Shown: piece after piece, positions 18,219 through 27,096 of the stretch
Layout of the letters: each line of letters starts with the position of its first letter
How positions within the stretch are numbered: position 1 is the first letter of the stretch
Assembly (NCBI GenBank): GCA_938092015.1
Contig: CALKOT010000022.1
Location: 16,503-80,502 of the forward strand
Length of the DNA stretch: 64,000 nt
Direction: 5' to 3'
DNA from: an uncultured Paracoccaceae bacterium
Lineage (GTDB): Bacteria > Pseudomonadota > Alphaproteobacteria > Rhodobacterales > Rhodobacteraceae
The notes under the pieces: generated by a model
Databases searched by the model: none
What the model was told of the DNA's origin: nothing
What the model saw: the letters and a program-made list of their open reading frames with translations, nothing else
Translations under genes and position numbers: made by a program

Positions 18219-20161
18219 TGTCCAAATTCTCGTTTCGTCCTGACAAAAAGAAGAACGCGCCATCAATGACAAGGCGCGGCGCTCTGATCCTTGGTTTGCA
18301 GGGTGCGTTGATGGGCGGCCTCGTTTGGCGGATGCGTGACCTGCAAATTGAGGCGGGCGACGAATATCGGATGTTGGCGGAAGAAAACCGAATCAATGTC
18401 CGTCTGATCCCGCCCGCCCGCGGTGAGATCACTGATAGCAAAGGTCGTCAGTTAGCGATCAATCGCCAGAACTATCGCGTCGTCATCATCCGCGAAGAGG
18501 CAGGCGATGTTGAGGCGGTGCTGGATGAACTCGGTCGTCTGATAGAGATTACACCTCGCCAGCGCAGCCGAGCCTTGCGCGAGATCAGATCAAAAAGCGC
18601 GTTCGTTCCTGTCACTGTCTCTGAGCATCTCAATTGGGACGAGTTTGCTCAGATCAACGCCAACGCCCCTGCCCTGCCCGGCGTCGCCCCAGAAGTTGGC
18701 CTGATCAGATTCTATCCAGAGCGCGAAACCCTGAGTCATATCATCGGCTACGTCGCCCGAGTTACCGAAAAAGATCTGACCCGCGCAGATGCGCAGGATA
18801 GCCTGTTCCAGATACCCGACTTCCACATCGGCAAGACCGGGGTTGAGCGCGCAATTGAGCCGAAATTACGGGGCAACGCAGGCGCAAGTCGCATTGAAGT
18901 TAACGCGGTCGGCCGCGTCATACGTGAAATTGACCGATCAGAAGGCGTTTCAGGTGCGGATCTGGGCCTGACCATTGATCTCGATGTCCAACGTTACACA
19001 ATGGAACGCTTGGGCGAAGAAAGTGCAGCCGCAGTCGTGATGGACGTAAAGAACGGCGACATCATCGCACTGGCGTCTAACCCTGCCTTTGATCCAAACA
19101 AATTTGTCGTCGGGATCAGCCAAAAAGAATGGGATGGCCTGCTGAACAACAAGTACCGGCCCTTGTCGAACAAGGCCGTTTCCGGCCTTTACCCGCCGGG
19201 CTCAACCTTCAAGATGATCGTCGCTCTTGCGGCCTTGGAAAAAGGCGTTGTTTCGCCCGGTGACAGAGTGTTTTGCCCGGGCAAATATAAGCTAGGCGAT
19301 CGTGATTTTCACTGTTGGAATCGTGGCGGCCATGGGCATGTGAATTTGCGCAACGCCCTGAAAGGGTCGTGCGACGTCTATTTCTACGACATAGCGCGGC
19401 GCGTTGGCATTGAATCCATCGCCGAAATGGCCCGACGATTTGGGCTGGGCGTTCAACACGATGTATCAATGTCTGCAGTTCGATCAGGGCTGATCCCGAC
19501 CAAAGACTGGAAACTGGCGTACCGCGATCAAAGCTGGCTTATCGGCGACACGCTCAACGCAGGAATCGGCCAGGGGTTTGTTCTTTCAAGCCCACTTCAG
19601 TTGGCAGTGATGACAGCACGCATGGCCGGAAATGGAACGCAGGTCGCCCCGCGTCTGATCCGTGAAGAAAACGGCGTTGAATTGATCCCCGAAGAAGCGC
19701 CTTCACTTAGCGTTGCCCCGCAACACTTGCGCGCAATCCGTGATGCGATGTTTGCAGTTTCAAACGAACGACGTGGCACGGCCTACAAAAGCCGCATTGC
19801 CGAAGCCGCGCATGCAATTGCAGGCAAAACGGGCACTAGCCAGGTGCGACGCATTACCGCGGCTGAACGCGCCCGCGGCGTGTTCAAGAACGAGGATCTG
19901 CCGTGGGAAAGACGCGACCACGCTCTCTTCGTGGGTTTTGCGCCTTATGACGATCCAAAATACGCAATTTCCGTCATCGTCGAACATGGTGGCGGCGGGT
20001 CGAAGGCTGCGGCCCCAATCGCACGCGATATCATGATGCGCGTTCTCTATCAGGGTGAACCGCCACTAACGGCATATCCCGCCAATTTACGTGATGACAT
20101 CGAAAAGCAGCGCGAAGAACGCCGAAATGCCAAACCCCCGACTGAGGGTGAACGCGCATGA
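18218..20161 (+). CDS. mrdA: Penicillin-binding protein 2 (elongasome transpeptidase)
   Basis: PBP2 of 647 residues cross-links peptidoglycan during cell elongation. A short cytoplasmic N-terminus and a TM region (about 15-35) are followed by the pedestal domain and the transpeptidase domain. The SxxK nucleophile is S329 in PPGSTFKMI. The KTG box is AGKTGTSQV. The start at 18218, one base into the mreD stop, is preferred to an upstream ATG at 18155 that would overlap mreD by 64 bp. The stop overlaps rodA by 4 bp. Confidence 0.95.
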   Translation: MSKFSFRPDKKKNAPSMTRRGALILGLQGALMGGLVWRMRDLQIEAGDEYRMLAEENRINVRLIPPARGEITDSKGRQLAINRQNYRVVIIREEAGDVEAVLDELGRLIEITPRQRSRALREIRSKSAFVPVTVSEHLNWDEFAQINANAPALPGVAPEVGLIRFYPERETLSHIIGYVARVTEKDLTRADAQDSLFQIPDFHIGKTGVERAIEPKLRGNAGASRIEVNAVGRVIREIDRSEGVSGADLGLTIDLDVQRYTMERLGEESAAAVVMDVKNGDIIALASNPAFDPNKFVVGISQKEWDGLLNNKYRPLSNKAVSGLYPPGSTFKMIVALAALEKGVVSPGDRVFCPGKYKLGDRDFHCWNRGGHGHVNLRNALKGSCDVYFYDIARRVGIESIAEMARRFGLGVQHDVSMSAVRSGLIPTKDWKLAYRDQSWLIGDTLNAGIGQGFVLSSPLQLAVMTARMAGNGTQVAPRLIREENGVELIPEEAPSLSVAPQHLRAIRDAMFAVSNERRGTAYKSRIAEAAHAIAGKTGTSQVRRITAAERARGVFKNEDLPWERRDHALFVGFAPYDDPKYAISVIVEHGGGGSKAAAPIARDIMMRVLYQGEPPLTAYPANLRDDIEKQREERRNAKPPTEGERA

Positions 20162-21306
20162 CATTTCGCGACGGCGCCGTCACCTTTGAGCGACTAACGC
20201 TTTGGCAAAAATTCTTCCGGTTCAACTGGGGCCTGGCGCTTTTGATCCTCGCGGTCGCGGCCATTGGGTTCCTGATGTTGTTTTCAGTCGCTGGCGGCGA
20301 TGTAAATCCATGGGCCAGCCGCCAGATGACCAGGTTCGGCGTCGGGTTCGGCATCATGGTTGTCGTTGCGATGATCGACCTCAGATACTGGAAGCTGATG
20401 TCGCCATTGGTCTATTTCGGCGCCATCGGTCTGTTGATCGCCGTTGAGTTTCTAGGCGTCACTGGCATGGGCGCACAGCGATGGATCGATCTTGGTTTCT
20501 TTCGTCTGCAACCGTCTGAGCTGATGAAAGTCGCCCTCATCCTAGCGCTGGCCCGGTATTATAGCTGGCTGCCTGCTGATCGAACCTCAACGTTGGTTTG
20601 GCTTGTGCCCCCGCTGATCATGATGGCGGTGCCTGTCCTTCTGGTGCTTCGTCAACCGGACCTTGGCACAGCATTACTTCTGATGACCGGCGGGCTTGGC
20701 GTGATGTTTCTTGCTGGCGTCAGTTGGTGGTTCTTTATCGCTGGTGGTCTTGGCGCCGGCGGGATGATCGCAGGCGTAATGATATCGCGCGGCACAGAAT
20801 GGCAGATTCTGAAAGACTACCAGTACCGCCGGATTGAGGTTTTTCTCGACCCCAGCCAGGACCCGCTAGGGTCTGGCTACCACATCACCCAGTCAAAAAT
20901 TGCGCTGGGATCTGGTGGCGTATCCGGGCGCGGGTTTATGGAAGGCACGCAAAGTCGTCTGAATTTTCTTCCCGAAAAGCACACAGACTTCATCTTCACG
21001 ACTTTGGCGGAAGAGTTTGGCTTTGTCGGCGGCGCTTCCCTTCTCATCCTGTATGGCCTAATCATCACGATCTGTTTTCTATCAATGGCGAGCAGCAAGA
21101 ACCGGTTTGGCGGTCTTCTGACCGGTGGACTTACGCTGACGTTCTTCCTGTTTTTCGCGGTGAATATCTCAATGGTGCTGGGTCTGGCGCCTGTCGTTGG
21201 CGTGCCCTTGCCTCTCGTCTCCTATGGGGGGAGTGCTATGCTTGTCCTTCTTTTTGCCTTCGGTCTGATCCAAAGCGCGCATATCAATCGAAAGGCTGAA
21301 CGATGA
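20158..21306 (+). CDS. rodA: RodA, SEDS-family peptidoglycan glycosyltransferase
   Basis: This 382-residue polytopic protein (about ten TM helices) polymerises glycan strands together with PBP2. SEDS signatures are visible: GWRQPSE-like FRLQPSELMKVALILALARYY (read in parts), RQPDLGTALLL, and PLPLVSYGGSAMLVLL near the C-terminus. It overlaps mrdA by 4 bp, and its own stop overlaps the next gene by 4 bp. Confidence 0.96.
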   Translation: MTFRDGAVTFERLTLWQKFFRFNWGLALLILAVAAIGFLMLFSVAGGDVNPWASRQMTRFGVGFGIMVVVAMIDLRYWKLMSPLVYFGAIGLLIAVEFLGVTGMGAQRWIDLGFFRLQPSELMKVALILALARYYSWLPADRTSTLVWLVPPLIMMAVPVLLVLRQPDLGTALLLMTGGLGVMFLAGVSWWFFIAGGLGAGGMIAGVMISRGTEWQILKDYQYRRIEVFLDPSQDPLGSGYHITQSKIALGSGGVSGRGFMEGTQSRLNFLPEKHTDFIFTTLAEEFGFVGGASLLILYGLIITICFLSMASSKNRFGGLLTGGLTLTFFLFFAVNISMVLGLAPVVGVPLPLVSYGGSAMLVLLFAFGLIQSAHINRKAER

Positions 21307-22247
21307 ACGTTCTGTTTTGTGGTCCGGGCGATCAGGCCACCGCCTACGGTCCGGCACTAAAAAAGTGGAGCGCTGAACTTGAAGCGCCGTTTGACCTTTT
21401 CACGAATGCAGCTGACATCACGCCCGCCGACGTCGATGTTCTGATTGCCAACCCCAACGCTGATGTCGCCGACTTCGGCGTCTATTCAGGCGCCAAACTG
21501 ATCCAAAGCATTTGGGCCGGAATGGAAGTATTCCTAGGCAACCCGACCCTACCAACAGAACCTACGCTTTGTCGTATGGTTGAACCCGGCCTGACCGAGG
21601 GCATGACCGATTACATCTGTGGCCATGTCATGCGCTATCATCTTGGTATCGATAACCACATCGCCGATAGCGCCAACAGGGTTTGGAACGCCGTCGCGCC
21701 ACCCTTGGCGCGGGATCGCAAAGTCGCAGTTCTGGGCCTTGGCCAGCTTGGCATGGACGCCGCGTCCATGCTGAAAACGCTTCGCTTTGACGTCGCCGGG
21801 TGGAGCCGGTCGGAAAAGGCTGGCTTGCCCTACCCAACATATCATGGCCGCGACGGTCTGAACGAAATTCTAAAGCGATCTGAGATCGTCGTGACAATCC
21901 TACCCAACACTGCCGAAACGATGCACGTCATGAACGCTGAAACATTCAGCTTGTTGCCAGACGGCGCGACGATCATCAATCCGGGACGCGGATCTCTAAT
22001 TGATGATGCAGCGCTACTGTCCGCGTTGGATGTCGGCAAACTGTCTCATGCAACATTGGATGTCTTCGATACGGAACCATTGCCTAAGGATCATCCCTTC
22101 TGGGCGCGCCCTGATATCACGATCACACCGCACATCGCAGCCGAGACGCGAACAGATGGCGCAGCAAAAGTTGCCGTAGAGCAAATTCGCCGCCTCCAAA
22201 AAGGTGAGCCTTTGCACTATATCGTTAATCGAACGGCTGGTTACTGA
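21303..22247 (+). CDS. D-2-hydroxyacid dehydrogenase, glyoxylate/hydroxypyruvate reductase A type
   Basis: This 314-residue NAD(P)-linked dehydrogenase reduces glyoxylate or hydroxypyruvate in related enzymes. The Rossmann motif VAVLGLGQLGMDAASML is near residue 142. The catalytic set is visible as NPGRGSLIDDAALL (Arg), the Glu in DVFDTEPLPKDHPFW, and TPHIAAETR (His). It sits at the end of the rod-shape operon with a 4-bp overlap to rodA, so it is co-expressed, although no functional link to shape is known. It is closest in pattern to GhrA. Confidence 0.88.
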   Translation: MNVLFCGPGDQATAYGPALKKWSAELEAPFDLFTNAADITPADVDVLIANPNADVADFGVYSGAKLIQSIWAGMEVFLGNPTLPTEPTLCRMVEPGLTEGMTDYICGHVMRYHLGIDNHIADSANRVWNAVAPPLARDRKVAVLGLGQLGMDAASMLKTLRFDVAGWSRSEKAGLPYPTYHGRDGLNEILKRSEIVVTILPNTAETMHVMNAETFSLLPDGATIINPGRGSLIDDAALLSALDVGKLSHATLDVFDTEPLPKDHPFWARPDITITPHIAAETRTDGAAKVAVEQIRRLQKGEPLHYIVNRTAGY

Positions 22248-22273
22248 GCCGGTAAGACTTAATTGGGACCAAC

Positions 22274-22969
22274 ATGGCGACGAAGAAATCGAAACCGCCA
22301 CGCCGTAGTCTGCTGGTCAGATTACGTGGCAACTTCCTGGCAGGCATCGTCATTGTCGCGCCGGTCGTTCTGACCGCTTATCTTGCCTGGGCCGTGATCA
22401 CCTTCATTGATCAGCAAATCGTGCCCTGGGTCCCAGCAATCTACAATCCGCGCACCTATTTGAACATCGATATCCCAGGCTTTGGCGTGGTGGTGTTTTT
22501 GCTGTTCACAACTGTTGTCGGGTACTTCACCCGAAACCTGTTCGGCCGACAGATCGTCAAAATCGGCGAAGGCTGGGTGGATCGGATGCCGATCATCCGG
22601 TCGATATACAATGCGCTGAAACAGATTGCAGAAACGATCCTGAAGCAGTCGAACACATCGTTTAAAAACGCTTGCCTGATCGAGTACCCCCGTAAAGGAT
22701 TGTGGGCTATCGCCTTTGTATCCACCGACACCAAAGGGGAAATCGGGCCAAAGGCCAAGCAGGAAAAAATGGTGAGCGTTTTCCTGCCCACGACGCCAAA
22801 CCCGACATCAGGCTTCCTCTTATTTGTACCAAGTCAGGACGTTGTCATTCTAGATATGACCGTTGAAGAAGCCGCAAAGCTGGTGATTTCCGCCGGGCTT
22901 GTCACGCCGCCCACAAACGAAGAAATCGCCAAGGGGATCGCTAAGCGACCGCTTCCAACGCCGTCCTGA
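22274..22969 (+). CDS. DUF502 family membrane protein
   Basis: This 231-residue protein has two N-terminal TM helices (about 20-45 and 75-95) and a cytoplasmic domain carrying the family-type text GEGWVDRMPIIRSIYNALKQ (read in parts) and VFLPTTPNPTSGFLLFVP. DUF502 proteins are widespread in proteobacteria with no firm function. The stop overlaps the LysE-type exporter start by one base. Confidence 0.88.
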   Translation: MATKKSKPPRRSLLVRLRGNFLAGIVIVAPVVLTAYLAWAVITFIDQQIVPWVPAIYNPRTYLNIDIPGFGVVVFLLFTTVVGYFTRNLFGRQIVKIGEGWVDRMPIIRSIYNALKQIAETILKQSNTSFKNACLIEYPRKGLWAIAFVSTDTKGEIGPKAKQEKMVSVFLPTTPNPTSGFLLFVPSQDVVILDMTVEEAAKLVISAGLVTPPTNEEIAKGIAKRPLPTPS

Positions 22970-23568
22970 TGCTGGCCGTGTCGGCAACTGGCTTTGCAGC
23001 CAGCCTGTCTCTGATCCTCGCCATTGGCGCTCAGAACGCGTTTGTGCTGCGCCAGGGGCTATTTCGTCAGCATGTTTTCTGGACCTGCCTGATCTGCGCA
23101 GCGTCGGACGCAATTCTGATCAGCGTCGGCGTTGCCGGATTTGGCGCATTGTCACAGCAGGCGCGATGGCTGGAAACCGTGATGCGCTATGGCGGGGCGG
23201 CTTTTCTGTTTTGGTACGGAATTCGAAGTTTTCGCGCTGCCTTGAACCCACGAAAAATGGATGGCGATACGAACGTAGCCAGTGGCTTGAAGTCGACTGT
23301 TCTAACTTGCTTTGCGCTGACTTGGCTGAATCCACATGTTTACCTCGACACAGTCGCCCTATTGGGCGCGATTTCAGCGCCCTATCTGGGGGCTGATCGA
23401 TTGGCGTTCGGGATTGGCGCCGTGACGGCGTCGTTCTGCTTTTTCTTTTCATTGGGCTACGGCGCGCGATATCTGACGCCGGTTTTCGCTTCGCCGGGCG
23501 CTTGGCGTATTCTTGATGTGGCCATCGGCGTTATCATGTGGGCGATCGCTGCCGCATTATTACTCTGA
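22969..23568 (+). CDS. LysE/ArgO family amino-acid exporter
   Basis: This 199-residue protein has about six TM helices. The family opening GAQNAFVLRQGLFRQHVF and the central TWLNPHVYLDTVALLG are characteristic of the LysE/ArgO branch that exports basic amino acids. It is translationally coupled to the DUF502 gene. Its end overlaps the convergent peptide-binding protein gene by 9 bp. Substrate preference (Lys or Arg) is inferred only from family resemblance. Confidence 0.9.
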   Translation: MLAVSATGFAASLSLILAIGAQNAFVLRQGLFRQHVFWTCLICAASDAILISVGVAGFGALSQQARWLETVMRYGGAAFLFWYGIRSFRAALNPRKMDGDTNVASGLKSTVLTCFALTWLNPHVYLDTVALLGAISAPYLGADRLAFGIGAVTASFCFFFSLGYGARYLTPVFASPGAWRILDVAIGVIMWAIAAALLL

Positions 23569-25416
23569 CGGAACGCGCCACCAAACATCAGGCGAAAATC
23601 CAGTCCAGTCGCCATAAAGCGGCGTCTGTTCGGGATAGGCCAGTTCGGCGTCATGGGCGATCCGACTGGCCGGCGCGTACCAGAACGGAATCACATAGCG
23701 TCCAGCTGACAGCACCCTGTCTAGTGCGCGGGCGGCGGCGACAAGTTCATCGCGGGTTCTAGACTGCACCAATGCTTCAATCATCGCGTCGACAGCAGGA
23801 TCATCGACACCCATGTGATTACGTGATCCGGGCGCTTGCCCTTCTGCACCACCCCAGTACTTTCGCTGCTCAATCCCGGGGGACAGGGACAACGACCAGC
23901 CATGAAAAATCATATCGAAATCATAATTGGTCAGACGTGATGCATGCTGCGCGCTATCGATCAGCCTGACCGAAACAGAGACACCGAGACGTTTCAGAGC
24001 CTCAGTAAACACACCTGCAACCTTTTCGTTGGTTGAGTACCGCAGCAGAATTTCGAACCTGAACGGTTCACCAGCATCATTCACAAGTTTGCCATCGATG
24101 AGCCGCCAACCTGCGTCTTTCAACAACGCCGTCGCCTTACGAAGGTTACGGCGATTGCGCCCGTCTGCTTGAGAAACCGGCGGCTCCGTCGCAGCATCGA
24201 GGATCCACTCTGGAAGTGAGGCTTCGAAAGGCGCCAGCAAGCCCCGTTCTGCTTCGGTTGCGGCGCCTTCGTGCGCCAGCGCAGAGTTTCCGAAATAGCT
24301 TGGTATGCGCTTGTTTGCGCCCGCCAGCATGGTTTTCTGAATCCATTCAAAGTCAAAGGCCAGCGTCAGCGCCTCTCTCACTCTGAGGTCCTGAAAGAGG
24401 GGATTGCGGGTATTGAAGACGAACCCGGTCATCCCAGTCGGGCGACTATGTGGGACTTCTGAACGTGTGATCCTGCCTTCGTTCGCCGCTGCGAAATCAT
24501 AGCCGTTGCGCCAGCGCCCCGAATCGCCATCCCGAAAAACGCTGACTTCGCCTCCCTTGAACGCCTCCCAAAGGGCAGCGCCGTCGCGGAAATATTCAAT
24601 GCGAAGAGTGTCAAAATTATCAACGCCGGCGTTGATCGGCAGGTCCTTGCCCCAATAATCGGGATTTCGACGCAGGGTGATGGAACGACCTGCCTCAAAT
24701 TCATCAACGACATAGGCGCCAGATCCGATGATAGGCGTCAGAGTCGTGTCTCCGAACACCCGCCCTTCCCATTCCGCCTTCTTCAGGATCGGCCTTAGGG
24801 CGACAATCAGAGGCGCTTCGCGGTCAGCGTCAGCAAATGTGAACTTAACGCCTCGTTCGCCAACAGGTTCCATCGCCGCGATCGACTTCATCGAGTTGAA
24901 GTATGGCGGACGGCCCTTCTCTGACAGGACCTGAATTGAAAACATTACATCCTCAACCGTCACTGGCGTTCCGTCAGAGAATCGAGCAGCCGCATTGAGA
25001 TGAAAAATGATCCAAGACCGATCATCCGCTACCTCTACCCGCTCAGCCAGCAGGCCATAAAGCGTAAAGGCTTCGTCCCAGTTTCGCGTCATTAGCGATT
25101 CGAACGTCTGGGTGCGAACTTCCCAAGGGTAAGTTCCTTTTAGGATATAGGGATTGAGGTTATCGAAGCCGCCGATCTCGCCAAACACGACTTCACCGCC
25201 TTTAGGCGCATTTGGGTCGGCATAGGGTAAATGCGTGAAATCAGTGGATAATTCCGGCGCGCCGTGCATCGCCAGACCGTGTCCGTCAGCACCTGCAAGC
25301 AAAGGCGTCAGACAAAGAAATCCGGCCAGTGGTATGGTCTGAAACGCTTTTTTAACATCGAAGCGGTCATGATTTTGACCAATTGCGGCAAATTTGCGCT
25401 TGCAAGTCCGGCCCAT
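23560..25416 (-). CDS. Family 5 extracellular solute-binding protein (oligopeptide ABC type)
   Basis: This 618-residue periplasmic binding protein (SBP_bac_5) is of the long YejA-like kind that binds oligopeptides or related ligands for an ABC importer. A hydrophobic segment (FQTIPLAGFLCLTPLLAGADG) follows an unusually long, basic N-region of about 25 residues, so the true start may lie slightly downstream, but no other ATG, GTG or TTG in frame was seen before it. ISQDV-like motifs of the family appear as RFSDGTPVTVEDVMFS. No permease or ATPase genes are adjacent. The 5' leader overlaps the small-RNA candidate on the other strand. Confidence 0.88.
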   Translation of the reverse strand: MGRTCKRKFAAIGQNHDRFDVKKAFQTIPLAGFLCLTPLLAGADGHGLAMHGAPELSTDFTHLPYADPNAPKGGEVVFGEIGGFDNLNPYILKGTYPWEVRTQTFESLMTRNWDEAFTLYGLLAERVEVADDRSWIIFHLNAAARFSDGTPVTVEDVMFSIQVLSEKGRPPYFNSMKSIAAMEPVGERGVKFTFADADREAPLIVALRPILKKAEWEGRVFGDTTLTPIIGSGAYVVDEFEAGRSITLRRNPDYWGKDLPINAGVDNFDTLRIEYFRDGAALWEAFKGGEVSVFRDGDSGRWRNGYDFAAANEGRITRSEVPHSRPTGMTGFVFNTRNPLFQDLRVREALTLAFDFEWIQKTMLAGANKRIPSYFGNSALAHEGAATEAERGLLAPFEASLPEWILDAATEPPVSQADGRNRRNLRKATALLKDAGWRLIDGKLVNDAGEPFRFEILLRYSTNEKVAGVFTEALKRLGVSVSVRLIDSAQHASRLTNYDFDMIFHGWSLSLSPGIEQRKYWGGAEGQAPGSRNHMGVDDPAVDAMIEALVQSRTRDELVAAARALDRVLSAGRYVIPFWYAPASRIAHDAELAYPEQTPLYGDWTGFSPDVWWRVPSE

Positions 25417-25429
25417 ATCTCGTTATCCT
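25400..25429 (+). promoter_or_regulatory. Possible promoter of the small-RNA candidate
   Basis: TTGCAA at 25400-25405 and TATCCT at 25424-25429 are separated by 18 nt, which is near the sigma-70 consensus layout. Transcription would start near 25436 and give an RNA of about 75 nt ending at the terminator at 25511. This is a weak call from pattern only. Confidence 0.35.
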
Positions 25430-25435
25430 TTACTC

Positions 25436-25511
25436 ACTGCTCGATAGGTTTCTTGCCTGTATGAAACCTGCCTCAATGCACTGCGCCCTCCTTGTGAGGG
25501 CGCTTTTTTTT
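25436..25511 (+). ncRNA. Candidate small RNA with two stem-loops and intrinsic terminator
   Basis: Stem 1 is AGGTTTC/GAAACCT (25446-25452 with 25463-25469, ten-base loop). Stem 2 is the perfect 8-bp GCGCCCTC/GAGGGCGC (25483-25490 with 25496-25503) followed by eight T residues. No plus-strand gene lies upstream for which this would be the terminator, because the LysE-type gene ended 1.9 kb earlier. The text CCCTCCTT at the top of stem 2 is complementary to a Shine-Dalgarno sequence, a feature of several alphaproteobacterial regulatory RNAs. It could also be a leader of the SDR at 25607. Confidence 0.5.
25483..25511 (+). terminator. Intrinsic terminator
   Basis: An 8-bp perfect GC-rich stem with a five-base loop and an uninterrupted run of eight T makes this one of the two clearest Rho-independent terminators in the window. 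It points rightward, 95 bp before the SDR start. Confidence 0.85.
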
Positions 25512-25606
25512 GGTCTGCGTGCAGCTCTCAGTCAATCGGTGTCTCGTTTTCCGGGCCTGCGACTATTAGGTTCGCAACAACGCTAACCGCTATCAGGAAC
25601 ACATGC

Positions 25607-26392
25607 ATGTCACTTACCGGAAAGACCGCCGTCGTCACAGGATCAAACTCCGGCATTGGCCTCGGCGTGGCGCGTGGGTTGGCGGCCGAAGGTGCAAACG
25701 TCGTTCTGAATTCCTATACCGACAACGAGGCTGATCACGCTTTGGCGGCTGAAATCGCCCAGGATACCGGATCAGACGTCCGGTATATTCAGGCAGATCT
25801 GTCCAGCGCATCAAAATCGAGAAAGCTGATAGAGGACGCCGGCACAGCATTTGGATCAGTCGACATATTGGTGAACAACGCCGGCATCCAACACGTCGCG
25901 CCCATCTCTGATTTCCCAGAGGACAAGTGGGATGCCATCATTGCGATTAACATGAGCTCAGCCTTCCATACCTCAGCCATCGCCATTCCAATGATGCGCA
26001 AAGCAAGATGGGGCCGCGTGATTAATGTCGCCTCTGCTCATGGTTTGACAGCGTCTCCCTACAAATCTGCTTATGTTGCCGCGAAACATGGCGTTGTGGG
26101 GCTGACCAAAGTGACGGCGTTAGAAACTGCCGGCGAATCGATCACCGCCAACGCCATCTGTCCGGGATACGTGCTGACACCGCTGGTTGAGGCGCAGATA
26201 CCCGAGACCATGAAAGAATACGACATGGACCGGGAAACGGTGATCAAGGACGTCATGCTCGCGCGGCAACCCTCAAAGGAATTTGCAACGACCGAGCAAA
26301 TCGGCGGCATCGCAGCATTTCTTTGCTCTGACGCAGCAGCGCAGATCACTGGCACCACGCTTTCCGTCGATGGCGGTTGGACGGCGCTTTAA
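25607..26392 (+). CDS. 3-hydroxybutyrate dehydrogenase-like SDR
   Basis: This 261-residue short-chain dehydrogenase has TGSNSGIGLG near residue 12, NNAG near 89, a catalytic Ser in NVASAHGL and the YVAAKHG Tyr/Lys pair. The NVASAHGLTASPYKSAYVAA region and the C-terminal LVEAQIPE segment match D-beta-hydroxybutyrate dehydrogenases, which interconvert 3-hydroxybutyrate and acetoacetate in PHB or ketone use. An AGGA ribosome site is upstream. It stands alone, convergent with the cupin regulator 5 bp away. Confidence 0.85.
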   Translation: MSLTGKTAVVTGSNSGIGLGVARGLAAEGANVVLNSYTDNEADHALAAEIAQDTGSDVRYIQADLSSASKSRKLIEDAGTAFGSVDILVNNAGIQHVAPISDFPEDKWDAIIAINMSSAFHTSAIAIPMMRKARWGRVINVASAHGLTASPYKSAYVAAKHGVVGLTKVTALETAGESITANAICPGYVLTPLVEAQIPETMKEYDMDRETVIKDVMLARQPSKEFATTEQIGGIAAFLCSDAAAQITGTTLSVDGGWTAL

Positions 26393-26397
26393 GCTGA

Positions 26398-27030
26398 CTA
26401 CATCGAAGTGACCCAAAGGATCATTGCGTCATCTTCCGAGATTGAAATGACGCAATGGCCCATGGATCCATCGTAATACGCGCTGTCGCCTTCATGCATG
26501 GCGACTGGTTCATAAAACTCGGTGTAAAGCGACACAGCGCCTGACAATACCAACATGAACTCTTCGCCCTGATGACGGACCCAGCCGTCAAATTCGCTGA
26601 AATCGCGGGCGCGGATGATGGCTTTATAGGGCAGCATCCGCTTACGGCTGATCTCAGAGGCCAGCAATTCGTGTTCGTAAGTTGAAGTAGGATGCCCCCG
26701 CCCTTCATTCGCCTTCGTAATGCTCCGGCGACCAGATATCTTGTCTACCTGCGCGGGCTGAAAAAGTTGCGGAACGTCAATATCCAACCCTCGCGCCAGT
26801 TTCTGCACCGCATCGAAGGTCGGTGACATCTGTTCATTCTCGATCTTCGATAAGGTTGACCGCGCCAGACCAGCGCGGTTCGCGGCTTCTTCCAGCGTCC
26901 AATTCCGCGCCCGGCGGATGGTGCGCACCCGTTCACCCAGCTTTAAGGGCGCAACCGGCGGACCCACGCCTTCGCTGGATGCGATCTTGAGTAGGCTTTC
27001 AGCCTCGGTGCTGCTGGGATTGTCGTTCAT
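26398..27030 (-). CDS. XRE-family regulator with C-terminal cupin domain
   Basis: This 210-residue regulator has an N-terminal helix-turn-helix (about 28-85, with NWTLEEAANRAGLARSTLSKI read in parts) and a C-terminal cupin_2 barrel (about 135-205, including the GEEFMLVLSGAVSLYTEF strand segment and HEGDSAYYDGSMGH). The cupin probably senses a small ligand. It is divergent from the acyl-CoA ligase across only 66 bp, so that ligase is a likely target as well as the regulator's own gene. Confidence 0.9.
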   Translation of the reverse strand: MNDNPSSTEAESLLKIASSEGVGPPVAPLKLGERVRTIRRARNWTLEEAANRAGLARSTLSKIENEQMSPTFDAVQKLARGLDIDVPQLFQPAQVDKISGRRSITKANEGRGHPTSTYEHELLASEISRKRMLPYKAIIRARDFSEFDGWVRHQGEEFMLVLSGAVSLYTEFYEPVAMHEGDSAYYDGSMGHCVISISEDDAMILWVTSM

Positions 27031-27096
27031 TCGATTTGTTCCTTGCGCATGCTTAATATCTTACGCGACAACAGGTGCGAAAGCGAGACTACGCCT

